Shown here in pieces: positions 16,984 to 25,769 of a DNA stretch of 64,000 bases; position 1 is the stretch's first letter, and each line of letters begins with the position of its first letter. The translations under genes were made by a program, and so were the position numbers. A model generated the notes under the pieces. That model was not told the DNA's origin. It searched no databases and was given only the letters and a program-made list of their open reading frames with translations. The stretch comes from Planctomycetota bacterium (GTDB lineage: Bacteria > Planctomycetota > UBA1135 > UBA2386): the NCBI GenBank assembly GCA_028281765.1, contig JANQJF010000039.1, forward strand, positions 1 to 64,000. Direction: 5' to 3'.

Positions 16984-17743
16984 TCGAGAACCCCGAGTCG
17001 ACGTAGATCGTCTGCCCGGTGATGCCGCGCGCCATGTCGCTCAACAGGAATGCGGCCGCGCTGCCGACTTCGTCCTGGGTGACGTTGCGGCGCAGCGGCG
17101 CCTTGGCCGCGACGCTGTCGAGGATCGACGAGAACCCGGACACGCCCATCGCCGAGACTGTCTTGATCGGGCCGGCGGAGACCGCGTTGACGCGGATGCC
17201 TTCCGGGCCGAGGTTCGCCGCGAGGTAGCGGGTGTTCGACTCGAGCGCGGACTTGGCGACGCCCATGACGTTGTAGCCGTCCACGACTTTCTCGGCGCCG
17301 TAGTAGCTCAGGCACACGATCGACGCATCGCGGTCCTTCATGAGCGGCCGCGCGTGCCGAGCCATCGAGATCAGCGAATAGGCCGAGACCTGCTGCGAGA
17401 GTGCATAGCCATCCCAGCTCGTGTCGACGAACTCACCGCCCAGCTCCTCGCGCTTGGCCGTCGCGATCGAGTGCACCATGCCGTCGACCTGGCCGAACTC
17501 GCGCTGGATCCCGTCGAAGTAGGTGGCCAGCTCCTCCTCGGAGGTGACGTCGCAAGCCGCCATGTAGGGCTTCTCGGGCAGGTCTTCGGCGAGCTTGGCG
17601 ACGGCTTCGCCCATGCGGTCGTTCTGGTAATTGAGCGCGAGCGTCGCGCCCGCGTCGGACAGCGCCTTGGTGATGCCCCAGGCGATCGAACGCTTGTTGG
17701 CGACGCCGAAAATGACGACGACCTTATCCTTCATGAATTGCAT
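16970..17743 (-). CDS. fabI: Enoyl-[acyl-carrier-protein] reductase (NADH)
   Basis: 257 aa from the ATG at 17743, chosen because it sits just before the conserved N-terminus; ATGs at 17761 and 17734 are possible. The nucleotide site is FGVANKRSIAWGITKAL, the classical FabI variant of the SDR fold. The catalytic Tyr157-x6-Lys164 pair is in GYNVMGVAKSALES. The late motifs NAVSAGPIKTVSA and GITGQTIYVDSG are present. It reduces trans-2-enoyl-ACP in the last step of each cycle of type II fatty acid synthesis in the cytoplasm, and is the target class of triclosan. It stands alone between a TPR lipoprotein gene and mutY. Confidence 0.95.
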   Translation of the reverse strand: MQFMKDKVVVIFGVANKRSIAWGITKALSDAGATLALNYQNDRMGEAVAKLAEDLPEKPYMAACDVTSEEELATYFDGIQREFGQVDGMVHSIATAKREELGGEFVDTSWDGYALSQQVSAYSLISMARHARPLMKDRDASIVCLSYYGAEKVVDGYNVMGVAKSALESNTRYLAANLGPEGIRVNAVSAGPIKTVSAMGVSGFSSILDSVAAKAPLRRNVTQDEVGSAAAFLLSDMARGITGQTIYVDSGFSIIGV

Positions 17744-17834
17744 AGTCGGTCTCTCTGTCATGTGCGGGATCGCGTCCCGAGAGGGCGAAAGACGATAGCA
17801 GCATCCGCCTCGGAGGCCGTGTCTCAATCCGGTT

Positions 17835-18863
17835 TCAGAGCCGAGACAGGATTTTCCGAGCGGCGGTCGTCCAGGGCCCGTCCCGGTCCGCGTCTTCCAG
17901 TGCCTGGGGGCGTCGCCCGACCATTGCGCCGGCATGCGCGGTCAGCGTGATCCGGTGATGGGTGATGCCGTGCTTCACGGTGGCGACTTCGGACCCGATC
18001 TCGAACTCGGCGCGGAATCGGTCCCGCAGCGCGTGGGCGAGATCCGCGGGCGACTCGCAAGTCGTGAACACCCCGCTTCCGGGAAGCTCGAGCTGGCCCT
18101 CGTTGATCTCTCCGGCGGGCACTCGCCACGCGAGGAAGCGCCCCCGGCCTCGGTCGCAGACGACCGCGCGCGGGCGCACGTCGATCGCCTTCTTGCGCTG
18201 CGGCAGCACGGGCAGCACGTCGGCGAGCCCTTCTGCCAGGCCCCGGCAGTCGGTCGCGATCGGGCAGTCGGCGCATCGGGGGCTCCGAGGCGTGCAGACC
18301 AGGGCGCCGAGTTCCATCAGCGCCTGGTTGAAGTCGCCGGGTCGCGCCCGGTCCATGTGCGTGTGCACGAGGTCTTCGATCTCGCGCTGCGCCGGCCTCT
18401 TCTTGACGTCACTGCGGATCGCGGCGTGTCGCGCGAAGACCCGTTCGACGTTGCCGTCGATCGCCGGTTCGGGCGCGTCGAACGCGATGGACGCGATCGC
18501 GCCGCGCGTGTAGCTGCCGACACCGGCCAACGCGCCGAGCGCGTTCGCGGTCGAGGGAACGACGCCACCGTGCTCGTCGACCACCTGCCGCGCGCCCTGG
18601 CGAAGCAGACGTGCGCGTCGGTAGTAGCCGAGTCCTTTCCAGGCCTGCAGCAGCTCCTCGTCGTCGGCCGCCGCGAAGCGATCGGGCGACGGGTACCGTT
18701 CCATGAACCGCTCGTAGGTCTCGCGGACTGCTTCGACGCGAGTCTGCTGCAGCATGATCTCGCTGACCCAGATCGCCCAGGGATCGCGGGTGCGTCGCCA
18801 CGGCAGGTCGCGCCGCGCGCCGTCGAACCAGCGGAGCAGCCGCGCGGCGAACGTGGACGCCAT
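17835..18863 (-). CDS. mutY: A/G-specific adenine glycosylase
   Basis: 342 aa. The catalytic Glu35 is in WVSEIMLQQTRVEAV. The helix-hairpin-helix with its following Asp (Asp136, AIDGNVERVF) is present. The [4Fe-4S] cluster ligands have C-x6-C-x2-C-x5-C spacing (Cys190, 197, 200, 206). The C-terminal domain from about 225 is Nudix-like and recognises 8-oxoguanine (LAWRVPAGEINEGQLELPGSGVF). It removes adenine mispaired with 8-oxoG in base excision repair. It lies 7 bp downstream of the cinA-like gene on the same strand and is probably co-transcribed. Confidence 0.94.
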   Translation of the reverse strand: MASTFAARLLRWFDGARRDLPWRRTRDPWAIWVSEIMLQQTRVEAVRETYERFMERYPSPDRFAAADDEELLQAWKGLGYYRRARLLRQGARQVVDEHGGVVPSTANALGALAGVGSYTRGAIASIAFDAPEPAIDGNVERVFARHAAIRSDVKKRPAQREIEDLVHTHMDRARPGDFNQALMELGALVCTPRSPRCADCPIATDCRGLAEGLADVLPVLPQRKKAIDVRPRAVVCDRGRGRFLAWRVPAGEINEGQLELPGSGVFTTCESPADLAHALRDRFRAEFEIGSEVATVKHGITHHRITLTAHAGAMVGRRPQALEDADRDGPWTTAARKILSRL

Positions 18864-18870
18864 CCGCGCC

Positions 18871-19704
18871 CTACTCGGCGAACGACTCTTCGCCGGGGCC
18901 GGTCAGCTCGAGTCCGAGGCGCGCGCGCAGGTCGGCCGCCGCCGCGTCGAGGTGGGTCTGGACCGCGTCTCGGTCCGTGCCTTCGGCGATCAGCGTGACG
19001 CGCATCCGGGCCGACTGGTCGGTGCTGCTGCCTTGCAGACGGGCGCGGGAGTGCACGTCCGGGTGTCGGCGCTGGAGATCCGCGAGCATGCGGGAGACGA
19101 GCGACTCGTCACCACCCGGGAACTCGATCTTGGTCGCGAGCCGGTGTCCGTCGGGTCCCTGGGCTTCGAGGACGGGGACGACGTTCGCGAGGAACAGCTG
19201 CCGGCACTCGTCCGGAGCCCCCGGGAGCATGAAGACGACCGTCCGGTCCAGCGTGAGCTGAATCGCGGGCGCGGTTCCGATCGGGTTCTCGAAGCACTTC
19301 GCCCCGACGGGAATCGTCGCCATGCGCAGTCGGGGCTCGGTCAGTTCGGCGTCACGCACGTTGCCGTGGGCCACGAGCCTTCGATAGGAGGATTCGAGGT
19401 GGGCCTTGGCGTCGTCGTCGAGCGCCAGCTCGAGCCCCGCGGCCTTGGCGAGGCACTCCCGGGTGTTGTCGTCGTGGCCCGGGCCCAATCCGCCGGTGAC
19501 GAAGATGAAATCCGGACGCTTCGATATGGCTTCTTGGAATGCCTCGACCGCTTCCTCCTCGACGTCGTCGATCACGTGGATCGCGCGGACCCGGAATCCC
19601 GCTTCGGAGACCTGGGACGCCATGAAGTTCGCATTGCGGTCGAGGACGGTGCCTTCGAGCATCTCACGACCCATGCAGAAGATAATCGCGGTTCTTCGTT
19701 CCAA
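18871..19704 (-). CDS. CinA-type molybdopterin-binding domain protein
   Basis: 277 aa with a TTG start (19704). It matches the N-terminal domain of competence/damage-inducible CinA: AIIFCMGREMLEGTVLDRNANFMASQ, then FIFVTGGLGPGHDDNTRECLAKAAG and VVFMLPGAPDECRQLF. The C-terminal pyridine-nucleotide (NMN) deamidase domain of full-length CinA is absent. The last 100 residues resemble the middle alpha/beta domain instead. It is probably a nucleotide-metabolite hydrolase (ADP-ribose or FAD class). It is followed by mutY on the same strand and is divergent from gyrA. Confidence 0.85.
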   Translation of the reverse strand: MERRTAIIFCMGREMLEGTVLDRNANFMASQVSEAGFRVRAIHVIDDVEEEAVEAFQEAISKRPDFIFVTGGLGPGHDDNTRECLAKAAGLELALDDDAKAHLESSYRRLVAHGNVRDAELTEPRLRMATIPVGAKCFENPIGTAPAIQLTLDRTVVFMLPGAPDECRQLFLANVVPVLEAQGPDGHRLATKIEFPGGDESLVSRMLADLQRRHPDVHSRARLQGSSTDQSARMRVTLIAEGTDRDAVQTHLDAAAADLRARLGLELTGPGEESFAE

Positions 19705-19734
19705 CCTTTTCTCGGGGTGCCTGACCAGACGAGG

Positions 19735-19780
19735 GGCCTGACCACGAGCGGGCTCAGGCCGGCCGGGTCGAGGCCCGGCC
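19735..19780. promoter_or_regulatory. Two adjacent GC-rich hairpins in the cinA-gyrA divergent region
   Basis: GGCCTGA (19735-19741) pairs with TCAGGCC (19754-19760). Directly after it, GGCCGGG (19761-19767) pairs with CCCGGCC (19774-19780). They lie about 100 nt upstream of the gyrA start and could sit in its 5' UTR or act as a bidirectional terminator or operator. There is no T-run on the plus strand. Confidence 0.4.
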
Positions 19781-19878
19781 AGAATCGGAGACCCAGAATA
19801 ACGGATCTTTGCGCAGCGTTGATAGCGTCAATCCGCCCGGGGAGAATGAAGATGCCGCGTTGCGGATGACCAGACTAC

Positions 19879-22365
19879 ATGACCGAGACTTCGCCTCCTC
19901 CAGGCCGGATTCCTGAGCTCCTTCTCGAGAAGGAGATGCAGGAGAGCTACCTGAATTACTCCATGAGCGTGATCTACAGTCGCGCTCTGCCGGACGTCCG
20001 TGACGGCCTCAAGCCGAGCCAGCGACGCGTGCTCGTCGCGATGGACGACCTCAACCTGGGTCCCCGCGCGAAGTTCAGAAAGTGCGCGAAGATTTGCGGC
20101 GACACGTCCGGCAACTACCACCCGCACGGTGAGTCGGTCGTCTATCCGACGCTCGTCGGCATGGCCCAGGACTTCACGACGCGCTATCCGCTCGTCGACA
20201 GCCAGGGCAACTTCGGCGCGATCGACGGCAGCCCGCCGGCTGCCATGCGTTACACCGAAGCGCGGATGTCGCAGGCGGCCGTCGACCTGCTCGCGGACCG
20301 CGACATGGAGACGGTCGACCTCGTCCCGAACTACGACGAGGCGCGCACCGAACCGACCGTGTTGCCTGGCAAGTTCCCGGCGCTCCTCTGCAACGGTTCG
20401 ACCGGCATCGCGGTCGGCATGGCGACGAGTCTCGCGCCGCACAACCTGCGCGAGATCGCCACGGCCGTGAAGCGGGTCATCGACGAGCCCGAGGTCACGA
20501 TCGAGGAGCTCTGCGAGATCGTCACCGGTCCGGACTTCCCGACCGGCGGCACGATCCTCGGCAAGAACGGGATCCGCAACGCGTACCTGACCGGCCGCAG
20601 CAACATCCAAGTGCGCGGCAAGTACCACGTCGAGGAGCGCGGCAACCGCAAGCAGATCGTGTTCACCGAAGTGCCCTACCAGGTGAAGGTCAACACGATC
20701 CTCGACCGCATCGCGAACCTCGCGAAGGCGGGTCAGATCGACACGATCTCCGACGTCAACGACGAGTCGAACAATCGCGTCGGCCTTCGCCTCGTGGTCG
20801 AGCTCAAGCGCGGCGTCGACGACGAGGCGGTGACGGTCAATCAGCTGTTCAAGCTGAGTCCGTTGCAGAGCACGTTCAGTATCATCAACCTCGCGATCGA
20901 CGAAGGTCGACCGCGCACGATGGGGCTGAAGCGTCTGCTCGAGGCCTACATCGGCCACCGCGTCGACGTCATCACGCGGCGCACGCGCTACTTGCTGCGC
21001 CGTGCCGAGGAGCGGCTGCACATCATCGAAGGTCTGCGCATCGCCGTGCAGAACATCGACGAGGTCGTCGAGATCATCAAGACCTCGAGCGACCCGAATC
21101 AGGCGCGAGAGCGCCTGGCGACGCGTTTCGAGCTGTCGGACATCCAGTGCCGCGCGATCCTCGACATGCGCCTCGCGCGCCTCACCGGCCTCGAGATCGA
21201 GAAGCTCGAAGCCGAGTACGACGAGGTTCGCGAGAAGATCGCCTACTACAAGACGATCCTCGAGGATCGCAACGTGCTCAACGGGCTCATCAAGGAAGAC
21301 CTCGACGAGATGGTCAAGACGTACGGCGACGAGCGCCGTACCGAGATCTCGAACGAGGAAGTCGGCACGTTCATCGATGAAGACCTGATCACCGAAGAGC
21401 TGATGGTGGTGACCGTCAGCCACCAGGGCTACATCAAGCGAACCTCGCTCGATCAGTACCGAACGCAGGGTCGCGGCGGCAAGGGCATCGCCGGTGCGGA
21501 CACGAAGGAAGGCGACTTCGTGCAGCACATCTTCGTGGCGAGTACGCACGACTACTTCCTGTTCTTCTCCGATCGCGGACGCGTCTACTGGCGGAAGGTC
21601 TACCAGCTCCCGCAGTTCGGTCGCAGCGCGCGTGGACGTGCGCTGGCCAACGTCGTCGAGACGCAGGAAGAGTCCGAACGCATCACCGAGATCCTCCGGG
21701 TCGAGTCGTTCGACGACCGCTTCTTGGTGACGGCGACGCGCAACGGCTTGATCAAGAAGACCGAGCTGCAGGCGTACAGCCGTCCGAAGAAGGGTGGCAT
21801 CATCGCCGTCGGTCTCGAGGACGACGACGAGTTGATCGGCGTCGGACTTGCGAAGGCCGGGCAGAGCATCTTGCTCGGCACGCGCGACGGCATGGCGATC
21901 CGCTTCCAGGAGGGTGACGCCCGCGCGATGGGTCGCAGTGCCCGCGGCGTGCGCGGCATCAAGCTCAAGGACGGAGACGTCGTCGTCGACATGGTGATCA
22001 CCGACGAGAGTGCATCGCTTCTGACCGTGTGTGAACACGGCTACGGCAAGCGCACCAGCGTCGAGGAGTTCCGCGTGCAAGGGCGAGGCGGCCAAGGCCT
22101 GATCGACATCCGCACGACGGAGCGCAACGGCAAGGTCGTCAACCTCGTCGCCGTGAAACCCGGCGACGACGTGATGTTCATCACGAGGGGCGGGCAGATC
22201 GTCCGGACCGCCGCCGACGGCATCTCGCTGATCGGTCGCAACACGCAGGGCGTTCGCTGCATCAACCTGAAGGACGGTGACAGCCTGGTCGCGGCAGCGA
22301 AGGTGCCAAGCGACGAGGATCCGGGCGCCGACGACGCGGGCGCCGGCTCGAGCGCTGGCGACTGA
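19879..22365 (+). CDS. gyrA: DNA gyrase subunit A
   Basis: 828 aa, slightly shorter than E. coli GyrA. Catalytic Tyr125 is in AAMRYTEARM. The quinolone-determining region reads HPHGESVVYPTLVGMAQ. Ser86 corresponds to E. coli Ser83, whereas the position of E. coli Asp87 is Pro90 and Asp82 is Glu85. The breakage-reunion core runs to about residue 500. The C-terminal pinwheel follows, with a GyrA-box-like QGRGGKG and repeated blade motifs (VQGRGGQGLIDI). Gyrase A cuts and reseals DNA and works with GyrB, which is not in the window. The GyrA-box and overall match favour gyrA over parC. A perfect 11-bp hairpin follows the stop codon. Confidence 0.93.
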   Translation: MTETSPPPGRIPELLLEKEMQESYLNYSMSVIYSRALPDVRDGLKPSQRRVLVAMDDLNLGPRAKFRKCAKICGDTSGNYHPHGESVVYPTLVGMAQDFTTRYPLVDSQGNFGAIDGSPPAAMRYTEARMSQAAVDLLADRDMETVDLVPNYDEARTEPTVLPGKFPALLCNGSTGIAVGMATSLAPHNLREIATAVKRVIDEPEVTIEELCEIVTGPDFPTGGTILGKNGIRNAYLTGRSNIQVRGKYHVEERGNRKQIVFTEVPYQVKVNTILDRIANLAKAGQIDTISDVNDESNNRVGLRLVVELKRGVDDEAVTVNQLFKLSPLQSTFSIINLAIDEGRPRTMGLKRLLEAYIGHRVDVITRRTRYLLRRAEERLHIIEGLRIAVQNIDEVVEIIKTSSDPNQARERLATRFELSDIQCRAILDMRLARLTGLEIEKLEAEYDEVREKIAYYKTILEDRNVLNGLIKEDLDEMVKTYGDERRTEISNEEVGTFIDEDLITEELMVVTVSHQGYIKRTSLDQYRTQGRGGKGIAGADTKEGDFVQHIFVASTHDYFLFFSDRGRVYWRKVYQLPQFGRSARGRALANVVETQEESERITEILRVESFDDRFLVTATRNGLIKKTELQAYSRPKKGGIIAVGLEDDDELIGVGLAKAGQSILLGTRDGMAIRFQEGDARAMGRSARGVRGIKLKDGDVVVDMVITDESASLLTVCEHGYGKRTSVEEFRVQGRGGQGLIDIRTTERNGKVVNLVAVKPGDDVMFITRGGQIVRTAADGISLIGRNTQGVRCINLKDGDSLVAAAKVPSDEDPGADDAGAGSSAGD

Positions 22366-22373
22366 CGTCCTGG

Positions 22374-22400
22374 CCGGCGACCCCGGCCAGGGGTCGCCGG
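22374..22400 (+). terminator. GC-rich hairpin after gyrA
   Basis: CCGGCGACCCC (22374-22384), loop GGCCA, then GGGGTCGCCGG (22390-22400). The stem is a perfect 11 bp, starting 9 nt after the gyrA stop codon. It lacks a T-run, so termination may be weak or Rho-assisted. Confidence 0.5.
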
Positions 22401-22489
22401 AGGTCGGATTCGGCGGGTTTTCGCGAAATCTCGGGACACATTCGCGGCCACGGAAACCCCGGGGCATCCCCAGACGTAGCCGAACCGTC

Positions 22490-23656
22490 ATGCACCGAAC
22501 CATCCTCGCGCTCGCTCTCCTGGCCGCCACCGGCTGCACTTTCTCCTCCCACAGCAGCTACTTCCGTGGCTCGACGGGGGATTCGATCTACGAGCGGCAC
22601 GGAAACGGTCCGTTGATGGTCGCCTGCTACCGGGAGGGCCAGATCCACGGCGCGGACTCGACCCATCTCGCCGATGCCGAGCGATTCAGCTGGCTCGGGA
22701 GCTACGAGCGCGTCGACCACCCCGACATTCCGAAGTGGCGGGGCCAGCTCGAGAACATGCGCACCCTCGCCGGCGTCGAGACCTCGACCGGCGCCGAGAT
22801 GGTGCGCGCGACGCGCGGATTCCCGTTCAGCGTGGCCGTCGAGCGCGCGATCGACGAGTGGGTCGGGAATCGACCGGATCGGGCCGCGGATCTGCTCGAC
22901 TACGCCGCCGATCTCGACGTCAACGACCGCATCGCGGAGCGCGTCGCGATGACCGCGCTCCGACACGAAGGCGTTGGCGACATGCGGCTCGCAGAATGGG
23001 TGCGGGGGCTGACCCAGGAGGACCACGACGAGGCGGTCGTCGCGATCGTGACGCACCCCGCTGCCGACGTTCTCACCGGTCGAGAAGCGCTGGCTCGGAT
23101 CGACGACTACTCCTCGCGCAATCGCCGCAAGATCTTCGAATCGGTCGCGGCACCGCTCGCGCGCGATCCGGGCTCCGCCACGCGCCTCATCGACGCCGTC
23201 GACGAGCTGCCGAGCCGCGACGAAGCGCCGGCGCTGCAGACCCTGCTCGAGGGCCAGGTCTCGACCGACTTCCTGCGTCAGGTCCTGCGCACGCTCGACG
23301 ATCGCAGCAGCTCGTCGCGCGCCGAGCTGTTCTCGCGCGCGGCGCATGCGGGTCACGAGGATCCGCGCAACCACTACGCGATCCTCAGCGGTCTCGCCGA
23401 AGTGCCGAGCAGTAGACGCGCCGATGCAGCGATCTCGCTTGTGCGACGTGGCGACATCTCGTCCGAGCTCACTCGGATGCTCATCGCCGCCGTCAACGAC
23501 CTGCCGAGTCGCGATCGCGAGGAGTTCTTGTCTGCGGTGATCGACGGGCCCCACGGTGGCGACCCCACCGTCCGGGCTCGCGTTCGTGACGCGGCCGAGG
23601 ACGAACTCGGCTCGCGCGCGCGCAAGCGCATCTCGCGTCGCCTCGGCGACGATTGA
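22490..23656 (+). CDS. Lipoprotein of unknown function with helical repeats
   Basis: 388 aa from the ATG at 22490. It has a classical lipoprotein signal, MHRTILALALLAATGC, with Cys16 as the lipidated residue. The mature protein is almost wholly alpha-helical. It contains a repeated element of the type DELPSRDEAPALQTLL, NDLPSRDREEFLSAVI and AEVPSSRRADAAISLV, suggesting a HEAT-like or similar solenoid built of about 35-residue units. No enzymatic motif is seen. It lies between gyrA and the yqeY-like gene on the same strand and is probably attached to the membrane. Confidence 0.75.
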   Translation: MHRTILALALLAATGCTFSSHSSYFRGSTGDSIYERHGNGPLMVACYREGQIHGADSTHLADAERFSWLGSYERVDHPDIPKWRGQLENMRTLAGVETSTGAEMVRATRGFPFSVAVERAIDEWVGNRPDRAADLLDYAADLDVNDRIAERVAMTALRHEGVGDMRLAEWVRGLTQEDHDEAVVAIVTHPAADVLTGREALARIDDYSSRNRRKIFESVAAPLARDPGSATRLIDAVDELPSRDEAPALQTLLEGQVSTDFLRQVLRTLDDRSSSSRAELFSRAAHAGHEDPRNHYAILSGLAEVPSSRRADAAISLVRRGDISSELTRMLIAAVNDLPSRDREEFLSAVIDGPHGGDPTVRARVRDAAEDELGSRARKRISRRLGDD

Positions 23657-23698
23657 TCCCGATGCGGCGCTGGCGTGGCCTTGGACTACACTCCGGCC

Positions 23699-24145
23699 AT
23701 GGCCAACCAGATGCTCCAGCAGCTCACCGCCGACATGAAGGCGGCCATGAAGGGCGGCGAGAAAGATCGGCTCCAGGTGCTCCGGATGCTGATCGCCGCG
23801 CTCAAGGAAGAACAGCACCAGAAGGGCACCGACGAGCTCGATCAAGACGGTGAGCTCGCCGTGTTGCGTCGCGCCGTCAAGACTCGGCGCGAGACCGTGG
23901 TCCAGGCCGAAGAGACAGGCCGGGCGGAGGTCGCCGAACGCGAGCTCGCGGAGATCGCGATCATCGAGACCTACCTGCCGCAGATGATGAGTGGCGACGA
24001 GCTGGCCGAGAAGGTGAAAGAGGTCGCAGCCGAGGTCGGCTTCTCGGGTCCCCAGGACACGGGAAAGTTCATGAAGGCTTGGATGGCGAAGTACAAGGGC
24101 CTAGCCGAAGGAAGGGACGTGCAGGCGGCGCTGAAGTCGCTGTAG
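23699..24145 (+). CDS. GatB/YqeY domain protein
   Basis: 148 aa. The ATG at 23699 matches the usual YqeY start (MANQMLQQLTADMKAAMKGGEKDRLQVLRML). Conserved parts include AIIETYLPQMMS and GKFMKAWMAKYKGLAEGRDV. The family resembles the tail domain of GatB (glutamyl-tRNA amidotransferase) and may bind tRNA, but its role is unproven. It starts 43 nt after the lipoprotein gene and is followed 36 nt later by the DUF4920 lipoprotein gene. Confidence 0.9.
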   Translation: MANQMLQQLTADMKAAMKGGEKDRLQVLRMLIAALKEEQHQKGTDELDQDGELAVLRRAVKTRRETVVQAEETGRAEVAERELAEIAIIETYLPQMMSGDELAEKVKEVAAEVGFSGPQDTGKFMKAWMAKYKGLAEGRDVQAALKSL

Positions 24146-24181
24146 ACTCCCCGGCCTTCTTCCAACTCGAACCCGAGAAAG

Positions 24182-24703
24182 ATGCTCAAGACGTTCTCCG
24201 CCGCTTTCCTCGCCTTCTCCATGGTCGCCTGCTCGATGCCGGAGGCGGCGCAGGAAGCCAATGCCGACTCCCGTCCGACCTCGCGCCCCTCGGCTCCGGT
24301 CTCGATGCTCGACACCGCCGACTACGAGTTCTACGCGAACGGCGTGCACGCCGGTGGCGTCGTCGACGTCGCGGACGTGCTCTCTGATCCTGCGAGCTTC
24401 CAAGGTCGCACGATCCGCGTGCGCGGCGACATCGCGAAGGTGTGCCCGGTCAAGGGCTGCTGGGTCAAGGTCGGCCCCGAAGCGAACTCGCTGTTCGTGA
24501 AGTTCCAGAACTGCGACTCCTACCTGCCCGTCGACCTGACCGGTTCGCTGATCTGCGAGGGTGAGATGGAGATCAAGACGATCTCGGTCGAGGAACAGAA
24601 GCACCTGCTCGAAGACGAAGGCAAGCACGATGAAGCCGCCAAGATCACGTCGCCCCGCAAGACCGTGCGCATGGTCGCCAGCGGCGCGGCGATGAAGCGC
24701 TGA
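24182..24703 (+). CDS. DUF4920 lipoprotein
   Basis: 173 aa. The lipoprotein signal is MLKTFSAAFLAFSMVAC, with lipidated Cys17. The mature part has the DUF4920-type core, an OB-like fold with IRVRGDIAKVCPVKGCWVKVG and a second Cys in VKFQNCDSYLPVDL. The two Cys of CPVKGC could bind metal or form a disulfide. It is extracytoplasmic and of unknown function. The stop codon is 3 nt before the Nudix gene start, so the two are coupled. Confidence 0.78.
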   Translation: MLKTFSAAFLAFSMVACSMPEAAQEANADSRPTSRPSAPVSMLDTADYEFYANGVHAGGVVDVADVLSDPASFQGRTIRVRGDIAKVCPVKGCWVKVGPEANSLFVKFQNCDSYLPVDLTGSLICEGEMEIKTISVEEQKHLLEDEGKHDEAAKITSPRKTVRMVASGAAMKR

Positions 24704-24706
24704 TCC

Positions 24707-25258
24707 GTGCTGCAGCCCTGGCCCGAAGTCGGCCGCAAGACGCTCCTCGACTTCAAGATCTTCAAGGTCATCGAGGCGCGTCGCCGTTCGCCCCGCAACG
24801 AACGTGAGTCGGGGTTCTTCCTCGTCGACACGTGGAGCTGGGCGAACATCGTCGCCTTCACCGAAGACGGTGAGCTGTTGCTCGTGCGGCAGTATCGACA
24901 CGGCACCGATCACATGTCGCTCGAGATTCCGGGCGGCGTGGTCGATCCCGGTGAGAGCGCGCGCGATGCGGCGATTCGCGAGCTGCGCGAGGAGACGGGT
25001 TACGAGGCGCGCGGTGACTTCGTCTACCTGGGGTTCTGCTACCCGAATCCCGCGATCTTCACCAACCGCTGCGACACCTACCTCGCGACGGACTGCGTGA
25101 AGGTCGGTGAGATCCAGCAGGACCTCGGCGAGGACCTTGAGGTCGTCAAGATGCCGCTGCCCGATGTCGAAGATGCCGTGCGTCGCGGTGAGATCGAGCA
25201 CGCGCTGATGCTCGCGGGTCTCTACCACTACTCGCTGTATCGATCAGCGGCCGATTAG
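24707..25258 (+). CDS. Nudix hydrolase, ADP-ribose pyrophosphatase type
   Basis: 183 aa with a GTG start 3 nt after the preceding stop codon. The Nudix box is complete at about residues 77-99: Gly77, Glu83, Arg91-Glu92, Glu95-Glu96, Gly98. Upstream motifs LLLVRQYRHGTDHMSLEIPGG fit ADP-ribose or related NDP-sugar pyrophosphatases. It is probably a cytoplasmic house-cleaning enzyme. Its last 15 nt overlap the convergent alarmone hydrolase gene. Confidence 0.9.
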   Translation: MLQPWPEVGRKTLLDFKIFKVIEARRRSPRNERESGFFLVDTWSWANIVAFTEDGELLLVRQYRHGTDHMSLEIPGGVVDPGESARDAAIRELREETGYEARGDFVYLGFCYPNPAIFTNRCDTYLATDCVKVGEIQQDLGEDLEVVKMPLPDVEDAVRRGEIEHALMLAGLYHYSLYRSAAD

Positions 25259-25765
25259 TTCGTCGCACACGCGCTGCAGTTCCGCTTCGAGCGCGGCGTT
25301 GACGCCGCGACACGCGTCGAGCAGCTTCAGTCCGTCCTCGGCGTAGGCGCGCTTCTTCTGCTCGCTGAAGCCGTTCATGTCGAGGAGGTTGTCCAAGCGG
25401 TCGGCGAGTCGGACGGTGCGCACCTCTTTCGACGCGCGGCGCGCGCGTTCGATCACGTCGGCGCGGCGCTCGGCGCGCGGCAGTCGCATGTCTCCGGACA
25501 AGTCCGCGACCATGTCCGCGACCGATGCACCGAACCGGAACTCGATCGTCGAATACGAGCAGTCCGTGTCTTCGATCAGGTCGTGAAACAGCGCGGCGAG
25601 CAGCACGTCGTAGTCTTCGATCCCGCCGACCGCGCGCACGGTCTCCGCGACGCGCAGAGGGTGGATGATGTAGGGCCGCCCGTCCTTGCGACGCTGGTCG
25701 CCGTGCTTCTCGATCATGAACAGGACCGCTTCGGCGTAGCGGTGATGATCGGGAAGGGCGCTCAC
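25244..25765 (-). CDS. Small alarmone hydrolase (HD domain, ppGpp hydrolase-like)
   Basis: 173 aa, GTG start. It matches only the hydrolase domain of RelA/SpoT: KHGDQRRKDGRPYIIHPLRVAETV, then ALFHDLIEDTD (the HD pair and ED) and VRTVRLADRLDNLLDM. The synthetase, TGS and ACT domains are absent, as in MESH1-like single-domain enzymes. It probably hydrolyses (p)ppGpp or NADPH-like substrates in the cytoplasm. It starts 4 nt after the sixA stop, so it belongs to a sixA operon. Confidence 0.85.
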   Translation of the reverse strand: MSALPDHHRYAEAVLFMIEKHGDQRRKDGRPYIIHPLRVAETVRAVGGIEDYDVLLAALFHDLIEDTDCSYSTIEFRFGASVADMVADLSGDMRLPRAERRADVIERARRASKEVRTVRLADRLDNLLDMNGFSEQKKRAYAEDGLKLLDACRGVNAALEAELQRVCDELIGR

Positions 25766-25769
25766 GCGA

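Noticed and set aside
19879-22365. ParC (topoisomerase IV subunit A)
   Set aside because: The GyrA-box-like QGRGGKG and full set of C-terminal blades favour GyrA; ParC normally has a degenerate box.
19828-22539. Long open reading frame opposite gyrA (about 900 codons on the minus strand)
   Set aside because: It is a shadow produced by GC-rich third codon positions of gyrA; its protein is Arg/Asp/Val-rich low-complexity with no domain.
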